Shown: positions 1 through 5,399 of the stretch, piece after piece
How positions within the stretch are numbered: position 1 is the stretch's first letter
Layout of the letters: every line of letters begins with the position of its first letter
Program-made: the position numbers and the translations under genes
NCBI GenBank assembly: GCA_903930745.1
Contig: CAIYZX010000691.1
Span: forward strand, 1-5,399
From: an uncultured Chloroflexota bacterium
Lineage (GTDB): Bacteria > Chloroflexota > Limnocylindria > Limnocylindrales > CSP1-4
Reading direction: 5' to 3'
DNA length: 5,399 nucleotides
Notes under the pieces: model-generated
Databases searched by the model: none
Told to the model about the DNA's origin: nothing
What the model saw: the letters and a program-made list of their open reading frames with translations, nothing else

Positions 1-105
1 CCGCCTGCGGACGAGCCAGGGGAAGCGGAAGGAGGGACCGCCAGCGGCCTGACCACGGACCCGATCGAAGGTCACATCAACGGTCGGAGGTGGGGCCATT
101 TCTGA
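1..105 (+). pseudogene. C-terminal remnant of a DDE transposase (possibly ISL3-type)
   Basis: An open frame enters from the left edge and stops at TGA 103-105, giving 34 residues. Its end contains SGLTTDPIEGHIN (codons 43-81), which resembles the conserved segment around the catalytic Glu of ISL3-type transposases, commonly of the form EGHVNR followed by a basic KRQMYGR-like stretch. Here the basic stretch is absent: right after EGHIN the frame reads GRRWGHF, which is simply translation of the repeat beginning at 90. The simplest reading is a transposase cut off near 82-89 by junction with other mobile DNA. The family assignment rests on one short motif and is tentative. The frame could also be fortuitous in such GC-rich DNA. 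Confidence 0.33.
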
Positions 106-137
106 TGATCACAGTGGGGCCACTTGACGTGATCATT
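90..137. repeat. Two tandem 24-bp imperfect repeats, IS21-like end
   Basis: Units 90-113 and 114-137 abut exactly. Both start GTGGGGCCA and both carry TGATCA near the end; 17 of 24 positions match. Multiple short repeats at the element tips are characteristic of IS21-family elements, where they serve as transposase binding sites, and GTGGGGCCA/TGATCA-style repeats fit that pattern. No istA or istB gene is present, so this would be an isolated end left by deletion or recombination. The 68 bases from 138 to 205, up to the IS3-like element, show no gene or clear signal. Confidence 0.45.
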
Positions 138-202
138 CCCACGTCGGTCATCGTCCTGTGAGACCGGCAGGGAACACGGGTAAGGAGTGGCGTCTCAGGA
201 TT

Positions 203-212
203 GGTTGGACAC
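203..212 (+). repeat. Left terminal inverted repeat of the IS3-like element
   Basis: GGTTGGACAC is the exact reverse complement of 1554-1563. Similarity beyond the 10 bp is poor, apart from a GGC a few bases further in. It lies 47 bases before the orfA start. Confidence 0.65.
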
Positions 213-259
213 CGTGAAAGGCATACCCTGAGCACCTCGGTGACCGCCTGGGAGAAGTC

Positions 260-586
260 ATGGGCCGCAAGCCGTTCCGCACGCCGGACGAGAAGGTTGC
301 CATCGTGATCTCGGTCCTCAAGGGCGAGACCACGCAGACCGACGTGGCCCGCCGGCTGGGCATGAGCCAGACGACGATCGCCAAGTGGCAGAAGCAGTTC
401 CTCGAGGGCGGCCGGGAGGGTCTCGCCCGCGGCGACAACGCCACGTCGGAGGCGACACGGCGCGAGGAGGAGCTGGCCGACAGGGTCGAGGAGCTCACCG
501 GCGCCCTCGGCGAGGCCTACGCGGAACTCCGCGTGTGGCGAAGAAAGGGGGCGCTCTACCCGCGTTCGCAGAGCTCGAGCAGATAA
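260..586 (+). CDS. IS3-family transposase OrfA (HTH DNA-binding subunit)
   Basis: This 108-residue protein is the regulatory, DNA-binding half of an IS3-type transposase. Residues about 11-46 form a helix-turn-helix of the transposase_8 kind: EKVAIVISVLKGE, then DVARRLGMSQTTIAKW. Residues about 66-92 (EEELADRVEELTGAL onward) look like the coiled coil that joins OrfA to OrfAB in this family. The ATG at 260 is preceded by GGGAG at 249-253, a good ribosome-binding site. In frame 0, translation ends at TAA 584-586 after a non-family tail (residues about 96-108). The real continuation of homology is in the -1 frame, entered at the heptamer 544-550. OrfA alone is intact; in related elements free OrfA often represses or modulates transposition. 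Confidence 0.8.
   Translation: MGRKPFRTPDEKVAIVISVLKGETTQTDVARRLGMSQTTIAKWQKQFLEGGREGLARGDNATSEATRREEELADRVEELTGALGEAYAELRVWRRKGALYPRSQSSSR
544..550 (+). promoter_or_regulatory. Programmed -1 frameshift slippery heptamer A AAG GGG
   Basis: In the orfA frame the bases read A, AAG (545-547), GGG (548-550), an exact X XXY YYZ heptamer. Slipping back one base re-pairs the tRNAs on AAA and GGG and continues with GGC at 550 into the orfB frame, which carries the transposase homology. This is the known way IS3-family elements make the OrfAB fusion. A small stem is possible just downstream (GCTCT 553-557 with AGAGC 570-574), but it is close to the heptamer and weak. The shift direction matches: orfA is in frame 2 and orfB in frame 1. 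Confidence 0.7.
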
Positions 587-1551
587 GGTCCGAGGAGCGG
601 TTCCCGGTCCGCCGGTTCTGCGCCCGCCTGGGGATCCCGGTCTCGACCTGGTACCACTGGCGGGCCGCGGACGGGCAGGGGCGCCTCCTCCGCCAGCGCC
701 GCTCGCCGGTCGTGGACGCGATCGAGGAGCCCGCCGCAGCCCAGGCGCACCGCTGGTCAGCATGGGGCCACCAGAAGATCACCGGCGATGCTGCGCGCCG
801 ACGGCTGGGACGTGTCCCGCAGCTCGGTCGCCCGGGCGCTCGCGCGACGCAAGCTCCTGCTGCCCGCGCGCTACCAGCGCGAGCGGCGCCAGCTCGCAGC
901 GGAGCGGCGCGCCGCGTTCGTGGACCCGCCGGTGCGGCGCAACCGCGTGTGGCAGCTCGACTTCAGCGAGTTCGAGACGGCCGCGGGCGGCACCTGGCGC
1001 ATCGGCGGCATCGTCGACTACGCCACCAAGGTCTGCCTCGCGGCGTCCATCACCGCCACGACCACCTCGCGCGACGCCTGCGGCGCGGTCGCCGCCGCCA
1101 TCGGGGAGGCCGAGCGGCTCCTGGGCGGCCGGCTCGAGGACGACTGCATCGACGCGTCCACGGGCGAGCTCGTGCCGGTCGTCATCGTCACCGACATTCA
1201 ATCTTGGTGTGCCCCGATCGCACGCGATCCGGCCGGACCGTGGAACGATGCCGGGGCCCGGCTTTCCGCAGCATCGAGTTCGGCGGGTTCATCCGGGCGC
1301 GGCCGTTCCTGCGCCACGTCCGCACCCGCCACCACGCGCCGGAGACCAACGGCGTCGTCGAGCGCTTCTTCGGCACCCTCAAGTACGAGCACCTGTACCC
1401 CCACGAGATCCGCGACGTCGTCGAGCTCGCGGCCGAGATCGACGCCTTCCGGGCCGTCTACAACGGCATCCGCCCGCACGAGTCGCTCGACTTCGCGACG
1501 CCCCTCAGCCTGCACCTGGCAGACCCCCCAGCCACACCTATCCGAGCCTGA
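550..1551 (+). pseudogene. IS3-family transposase OrfB, DDE domain, broken by two indels
   Basis: This is the catalytic half of the transposase. It is read in frame 1 to about 783, frame 2 from about 788 to 1195, and frame 1 again from about 1255 to TGA 1549-1551. Segment 1 has the OrfB N-terminal pattern (RRFCARLGIPVSTWYHW) and AWGHQKIT. Segment 2 continues with MLRADGWDVSRSSVARAL and the integrase core, with first Asp in WQLDFSEF (959-961) and second Asp in VIVTD (1193-1195). Segment 3 resumes with GPAFRS and supplies the catalytic Glu in NGVVERFFGTLKYE (1360-1362), then IRPHESL near the end. One extra G at 784-785 and about 56 extra bases within 1196-1254 explain both frame changes. With these removed, the Asp-to-Glu gap is about 36 residues and the OrfAB fusion is 411 residues. 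No single-frame product can be catalytic. Confidence 0.8.
1196..1254. other. About 56-bp foreign insertion inside the transposase catalytic core
   Basis: Homology stops after VTD (1193-1195) and resumes at GPAFRS (1255). Related transposases have only one Asn or Arg codon between them, so 59 bases stand where 3 are expected. The insert contains a perfect inverted repeat GATCGC-AC-GCGATC (1216-1229), immediately overlapped by the palindrome TCCGGCCGGA (1228-1237). Its outer edges also show GCCCCG (1211-1216) against CGGGGC (1252-1257). No matching segment occurs elsewhere in the window and no target duplication is clear. It may be the footprint of another element's insertion and excision, or a tiny palindromic repeat. 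Its exact edges are uncertain by a few bases. Confidence 0.6.
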
Positions 1552-1553
1552 AA

Positions 1554-1563
1554 GTGTCCAACC
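1554..1563 (-). repeat. Right terminal inverted repeat of the IS3-like element
   Basis: GTGTCCAACC is the exact inverted partner of 203-212. It starts 2 bases after the orfB stop codon, as is common for right ends of IS3-type elements. Confidence 0.65.
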
Positions 1564-1566
1564 GAC

Positions 1567-1585
1567 TTGACACGGGACACGTCAA
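1567..1585. promoter_or_regulatory. Inverted repeat TTGAC-N9-GTCAA upstream of acr3, possible operator or -35 site
   Basis: TTGAC (1567-1571) and GTCAA (1581-1585) are perfect 5-bp inverted arms separated by 9 bases, just outside the IS right end and 93 bases before the acr3 start. The left arm extends to TTGACA, a perfect sigma70-type -35 hexamer, but no good -10 hexamer lies 16-18 bases downstream (the bases there read ACTCTT). It could be a regulator site (arsenite exporters are normally controlled by ArsR-type repressors binding dyads) or chance. The rest of 1586-1665 shows no convincing promoter. Confidence 0.25.
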
Positions 1586-1665
1586 CCGCACTCTTCTGAC
1601 CGGCCATCAACTATGGCAATCGGGCGCCCGACACCAGGCATACGCTTGCGGGTGACGTCCCTTCG

Positions 1666-1671
1666 AAGGAG
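1666..1671 (+). promoter_or_regulatory. Ribosome-binding site of acr3
   Basis: AAGGAG lies 6 bases before the GTG at 1678. It decides the GTG start; the next in-frame ATG is at 1753, well into the first membrane segment. Confidence 0.7.
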
Positions 1672-1677
1672 ATCGAT

Positions 1678-2754
<1,077 letters not shown>

Positions 2755-2792
2755 CCCCGAAGCGGCCTGGCGGCGGCTGATCCACTACGCTT

Positions 2793-2824
2793 CAGCGTCC
2801 CAGCGTCCCAGCGTCCCAGCGTCC
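2793..2824 (+). repeat. Four perfect tandem copies of the 8-mer CAGCGTCC
   Basis: Units are 2793-2800, 2801-2808, 2809-2816 and 2817-2824, all identical and followed by one more C. The array lies in the 94-base gap between acr3 and the NTF2-like gene, ending 12 bases before the ribosome-binding site at 2836. Short perfect tandem arrays like this can change copy number by replication slippage. In this leader position that would alter spacing or mRNA structure but not a reading frame. Confidence 0.85.
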
Positions 2825-2835
2825 CGCTCCAGTCC

Positions 2836-2840
2836 CGAGG
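2836..2840 (+). promoter_or_regulatory. Ribosome-binding site deciding the ATG 2849 start
   Basis: CGAGG ends 8 bases before ATG 2849. An in-frame GTG at 2840 would overlap this site and have no ribosome-binding site of its own at proper distance, so ATG 2849 is preferred. Confidence 0.5.
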
Positions 2841-2848
2841 TGACCGCC

Positions 2849-3322
2849 ATGTCAGAGAACCCTGGATCCAGCCCCCGTCCGCCGCTCCCGCCGTTTGACG
2901 AGGCGGGTGCCCGCCAGAAGGTGCGGATGGCCGAGGCGGCCTGGAACAGCCGGGATCCGGAGCGCGTTGCCGCGGCGTACAGCCCGGACTCCGAGTGGCG
3001 CAACCGCGACGAGTTCGTGCGCGGCCGTGACGAGATCGTGGCGTTCCTGCGGCGCAAATGGGCGCGCGAGCAGGACTACGCCCTGCGCAACGATCTCTGG
3101 ACGTTCGCGGGCAACCGCATCGCCGTCCGGTTCCAGTACGAGTGGCACGATGAGGCCGGCCAGTGGTGGCGCTCGTACGGCAACGAGAACTGGGAGTTCG
3201 ACGAGCTGGGCTACATGCGCCGGCGCGAGGCGAGCATCAACGACGCGGCGATCCGCGAGGACGAGCGCCGGATCTTCGGCCCGCGCGCAGACGGCGACGA
3301 CGCGGGCATCCCGCTCCGCTAG
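2849..3322 (+). CDS. NTF2-like / DUF1348-type small protein
   Basis: The product is 157 residues from ATG 2849 (160 if the GTG at 2840 is used). Residues 1-15 are a Pro/Ser-rich, probably disordered lead. The rest matches the DUF1348 pattern of the NTF2-like (SnoaL-like) fold: a first helix with AEAAWNSRDPERVAAAYSPD (28-47), WRNRDEFVRGRDEIVAFLRRKW (50-71), then strands with NRIAVRFQYEWHDEAGQWW (89-107), GNENWEFDELGYMRRREASI (111-130) and ending REDERRIFGPR. NTF2-like proteins form cone-shaped folds with a pocket that can bind or turn over small molecules, but DUF1348 members have no established reaction that I can name. No signal peptide is seen, so it is cytoplasmic. It follows acr3 on the same strand with a 94-base gap and may be co-transcribed. 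It converges with the P450 gene. Confidence 0.85.
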   Translation: MSENPGSSPRPPLPPFDEAGARQKVRMAEAAWNSRDPERVAAAYSPDSEWRNRDEFVRGRDEIVAFLRRKWAREQDYALRNDLWTFAGNRIAVRFQYEWHDEAGQWWRSYGNENWEFDELGYMRRREASINDAAIREDERRIFGPRADGDDAGIPLR

Positions 3323-3369
3323 CGAGCCTCGCCCGGCCCGGGTGGGGTCCGGCCGAACCGACGCGGCGC

Positions 3370-4611
3370 CTACGCGCCCGGCGTGAACCGGACCGGCAGG
3401 TTCCACCAGACGTACATGTTGGGCGAGGACGGGTAGAAGACCGGGTCACCGGCCAGCTCGTACTCGCCCAGCACCGGCAGCACCTCCTGCAGGACCACCT
3501 TGGTCTCCAGGCGCGCGAGAGGCGCGCCCAGGCACCCGTGGATCCCCTCGCCGAAGCCCACGTTGCGCACGATCCCGCGATCAAGATCGAAGCGGTCCGG
3601 GTTCTCGAACTGGCGATCGTCGCGGTTGGCTGCGCCGGTGACCGCCACCACGCGGCTGCGGGCCGGGATGGTCACGCCGTGGACGGTCACGTCCCGCATG
3701 ACCGTGCGCGCGGTGAGCTGGAGCGGCGTGATCATGCGCACCGCCTCCTCCACCGCCACGGGGATCAGGGACGGGTCCGCGAGGAGCCGCCGGCGCTGGT
3801 CCGGGTTCTCCGCGAGGAGCTTGATGGTGGTGCCGATGAGACCCGCGGTGGATTCCACGCCGCCCAGGAAGAGGACCATCATCAGGCCCATCACCTCGGC
3901 GGCCGGGACGATGTGCTCGTCCGTGAACGGCACGCCGTTGATCTTGGCGTGGACGATCGTGCTCAGCACGTCGTTCCGCGGGTTCGTCCGGCGGTCCTGC
4001 AGGAGCCGGATGAAGTAGTCACGGACGTTCTTGTCAGCGTCGATGGCCTCCGGGGTGAACTCCGGGGTGCCCGGGACGCGGCCCTTGAGCCCGTGGACCC
4101 ACGTCTCCAGCTGGTCGCGGTCCGCCTGGTCCTCCTTCGGCAGCCCCATGAGGCTGAAGAAGACGTCGAACGGGGTGGGCCAGGCGATCTCCTGGGCGAT
4201 GTCCACGGTGCCGCGGCTGCGCCACGTGTCCATGTGGGAGCGGACCACGGCGCGGACGGCGTCCTCGTGGGCGCCCACCTTCCGCGGCAGGAACCACGGC
4301 TGGACGATCGCCCGGATCTCGTCGTGGCGCGGGTTGTCGATGTTGGGGAGCGACCCGCCGCTGGCCATCTGCTCGCCGAACGTGTTGTCGATGTCCATCC
4401 CCTCGAACGACCGGTACAGGTCCGGGTCAAGGAGGACGGTCCGCACGTCGTCGAAGCGGGTCAGCGCGTACCAGCCCCAGCGCTCGCTGTGGTAGACCGG
4501 GCGCTCGTCGCGCATCCAACGGTAGATCTCGAACGGCCGGTTCGTGTAGAAGTCCGGCGCGAACGGGTTGTACTCGTAGCGGTCCGTGGCGGCGTCAGCG
4601 GGGGCGGTCAT
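3370..4611 (-). CDS. Cytochrome P450 (bacterial class I, soluble)
   Basis: This 413-residue haem monooxygenase would insert one oxygen atom from O2 into an organic substrate, with electrons from a ferredoxin and reductase not encoded in this window. There is no membrane anchor. Visible landmarks: C-helix NPRHDEIR (His96, Arg100), I-helix LGGVESTAG (249-257), ExxR as EAVR (Glu289, Arg292), the meander region ANRDDRQFENPDRF (328-341), and the haem loop FGEGIHGCLG (353-362) with thiolate ligand Cys360. All essentials are present. The acid-alcohol pair in the I-helix reads Glu253-Ser254 where most P450s have Asp/Glu-Thr. ATG 4611 is preceded by AAGGAGG (4630-4624), a strong ribosome-binding site. 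It lies 64 bases after the methyltransferase gene on the same strand, so the two are probably one transcript. The CYP subfamily and substrate cannot be told; demethylation or hydroxylation of a methylated compound is a guess from the neighbour. Confidence 0.95.
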   Translation of the reverse strand: MTAPADAATDRYEYNPFAPDFYTNRPFEIYRWMRDERPVYHSERWGWYALTRFDDVRTVLLDPDLYRSFEGMDIDNTFGEQMASGGSLPNIDNPRHDEIRAIVQPWFLPRKVGAHEDAVRAVVRSHMDTWRSRGTVDIAQEIAWPTPFDVFFSLMGLPKEDQADRDQLETWVHGLKGRVPGTPEFTPEAIDADKNVRDYFIRLLQDRRTNPRNDVLSTIVHAKINGVPFTDEHIVPAAEVMGLMMVLFLGGVESTAGLIGTTIKLLAENPDQRRRLLADPSLIPVAVEEAVRMITPLQLTARTVMRDVTVHGVTIPARSRVVAVTGAANRDDRQFENPDRFDLDRGIVRNVGFGEGIHGCLGAPLARLETKVVLQEVLPVLGEYELAGDPVFYPSSPNMYVWWNLPVRFTPGA

Positions 4612-4623
4612 CGGGAGAACGAA

Positions 4624-4630
4624 CCTCCTT
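4624..4630 (-). promoter_or_regulatory. Ribosome-binding site of the P450 gene
   Basis: On the minus strand the bases read AAGGAGG, 12 bases before the ATG at 4611. It lies within the 64-base gap to the methyltransferase gene. No terminator is evident in that gap, which favours co-transcription. Confidence 0.65.
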
Positions 4631-4675
4631 CGGGGAGAGGGTTGGGACGCAGGTTGTCGCGGTGGCCGAGGAGGA

Positions 4676-5399
4676 TCAGCCCTCGCCCAGCTCGCCGGCC
4701 CGGAACGCCTCGAGGTAGTCCATGGCGAACATGTCCACGCCGTTGAGGACGTCCGCGGCCATCTGGAACGGCTTGCCGCCGCGGTCCATGTCGCGGACCG
4801 CGTTCACGCGGAGCGTGACCGGGTCGATGATCCCGGAGTCCACGCCGTTGTCCATGCCCAGGGCCACGAAGACGTCGTTGATGAGCTTGCGGTTGGGCAG
4901 GCCGAACGAGACGTTGGAGAGGCCGCCGGTGAGCCGGACGTCCGGCCCGTGCTGGTCGCGGAACTGGCGGGCGGCGTTGAGGAAGTTGGCGCCGTTGTTG
5001 GAGTCCACGCCCACCGGGAGGACCAGCAGGTCCACGTGGCAGTCCGAGGGGGCGATGCCGCGCTCGCGGGCCGCCGCGTAGATCTCGGACCCGTTGCGGA
5101 CCTTGCCCGCGACGTCCGCCGGGAGGGAGCCCTTGCCGGCGGCCGAGAGGACCACCGCGGCCTTGTTGGCGGCGGCGAGGTCCAGGGCGTCCGGGCGCTC
5201 CGCGGAGGCGGAGTTGAGGAGCAGCGAGCCGCAGGGGGCGGTGGCGGCACGGAAGCCCGCGGCCAGGACGTCCACGGACGAGGAGTCCAGGGAGATCGGC
5301 ACGGCCAGCGTGGGCTCCAGCAGCTTCACCAGCCACTCCATGGCCGCGATGCGGATCCCCTCGTCGGGGTCCATCTCGTCCACGTTCACGTCGATGTAG
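4676..5399 (-). CDS. Methyltetrahydrofolate:corrinoid-type methyltransferase (MeTr/AcsE/MtgA-like), 5' end cut by window
   Basis: The frame is open to the right edge and gives 240 residues ending at TGA (4678-4676). It has the pterin-binding TIM-barrel pattern of MeTr proteins, which move a methyl group between tetrahydrofolate and the cobalt of a corrinoid protein. Numbered from the first visible residue: DVN (3-5), AMEWLVKLLEPT (19-30), LDSS with Asp38, LNSAS with Asn62, VDLLVLPVG with Asp123, and GLSNVSFGLPNRKLIN with Asn162. These match the pterin and catalytic positions Asp75, Asn96, Asp160 and Asn199 of Moorella AcsE; the Asp-Asp (85) and Asp-Asn (39) spacings are identical. By that comparison about 40 N-terminal residues lie outside, so the GTG at 5389 is not the start. 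The direction of methyl transfer cannot be told. In methylotrophic gene sets (MtvA/MtgA type) it runs from corrinoid to folate. Corrinoid and substrate-methyltransferase partners, if any, would lie upstream beyond 5399. Confidence 0.88.
   Translation of the reverse strand, partial: YIDVNVDEMDPDEGIRIAAMEWLVKLLEPTLAVPISLDSSSVDVLAAGFRAATAPCGSLLLNSASAERPDALDLAAANKAAVVLSAAGKGSLPADVAGKVRNGSEIYAAARERGIAPSDCHVDLLVLPVGVDSNNGANFLNAARQFRDQHGPDVRLTGGLSNVSFGLPNRKLINDVFVALGMDNGVDSGIIDPVTLRVNAVRDMDRGGKPFQMAADVLNGVDMFAMDYLEAFRAGELGEG

Larger units (their letters stand above)
203..1563 (+). mobile_element. Degenerate IS3-family-like insertion sequence
   Basis: The element is bounded by a perfect 10-bp inverted repeat: GGTTGGACAC at 203-212 and GTGTCCAACC at 1554-1563. 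If the ends follow the IS3-family TG...CA rule, the true tips are 206 and 1560. It contains two overlapping reading frames in the orfA/orfB arrangement joined by a -1 slippery site, and a DDE integrase-core transposase. Without the two lesions in orfB it would be about 1.3 kb, normal for the family. No exact target-site duplication is seen: outside the 10-bp repeat the flanks read GATT and GACT, only 3 of 4 matching. The right repeat begins 2 bases after the orfB stop. The element is probably immobile now unless a related transposase acts in trans. Confidence 0.8.

Noticed and set aside
77..763. A 228-codon open frame on the minus strand across the IS orfA region
   Set aside because: It is Arg/Pro/Ala-rich without recognisable domains, and overlaps orfA and the repeats, which explain the sequence better.
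762..1655. A 297-codon plus-strand frame running through and past the IS right end
   Set aside because: The transposase homology lies in the other two frames; this one gives only Arg/Pro/Ser-rich sequence and ignores the element boundary.
3323..3378. Possible terminator between the convergent NTF2-like and P450 genes
   Set aside because: Only short GC hairpins are visible (for example GGCGC-CTAC-GCGCC at 3365-3378, overlapping the P450 stop), with no T-run on either strand; too weak to call.
3163..4746. A 527-codon open frame on the plus strand, antisense to the P450 gene
   Set aside because: Its translation is low-complexity Arg/Ala/Val/His-rich with no domain, while the minus strand encodes a complete P450 with all hallmark motifs. 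It is a shadow of high GC content.
4608..5336. A 242-codon minus-strand frame overlapping the methyltransferase gene
   Set aside because: It is Gly/Arg/Pro-rich and out of frame with the clear MeTr motifs.
5387..5389. GTG as start codon of the methyltransferase
   Set aside because: The frame continues to the window edge with YID before VNV, matching the family's conserved DVN/DLN segment, and about 40 family residues are still missing, so the start lies outside.

Overview
The window is very GC-rich. Coding frames show strong G/C at third positions, Shine-Dalgarno sites are clear, and there is one GTG start. This suits a high-GC bacterium, most likely an actinomycetote; this is inferred from composition and gene style, not from a marker gene. 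It holds a mobile-DNA scar on the left and four intact or near-intact host genes on the right.

Left part (1 to about 1563). The first 105 bases look like the tail of a broken transposase. They run into two tandem 24-bp imperfect repeats (90-137) of the kind found at IS21-type element ends. Next comes a degenerate IS3-like insertion sequence (about 203-1563) with a 10-bp terminal inverted repeat. It has an intact orfA (260-586), a well-formed -1 frameshift heptamer A AAG GGG (544-550), and an orfB carrying the DDE catalytic domain. orfB is broken twice: by one extra base near 784-785 and by about 56 extra bases just after the second catalytic Asp (about 1196-1254). Removing both lesions and applying the -1 shift restores one frame of 411 residues, so the element was once functional and is now dead in cis.

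Middle part (1678-3322, plus strand). An ACR3-type arsenite efflux permease is followed 94 bases later by a small NTF2-like (DUF1348-type) protein. The gap between them contains four perfect 8-bp tandem repeats. No arsR or arsC is visible.

Right part (3370-5399, minus strand). A two-gene unit is transcribed leftward: a methyltetrahydrofolate:corrinoid-type methyltransferase (its N-terminus lies beyond the window) and, 64 bases downstream, a cytochrome P450. This unit converges on the NTF2-like gene. The pairing suggests catabolism of a methylated substrate, with the P450 acting oxidatively and the methyltransferase handling one-carbon units on folate and a corrinoid protein. The substrate cannot be read from the sequence. 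It is the most interesting association here, but nothing in the window proves a new system.
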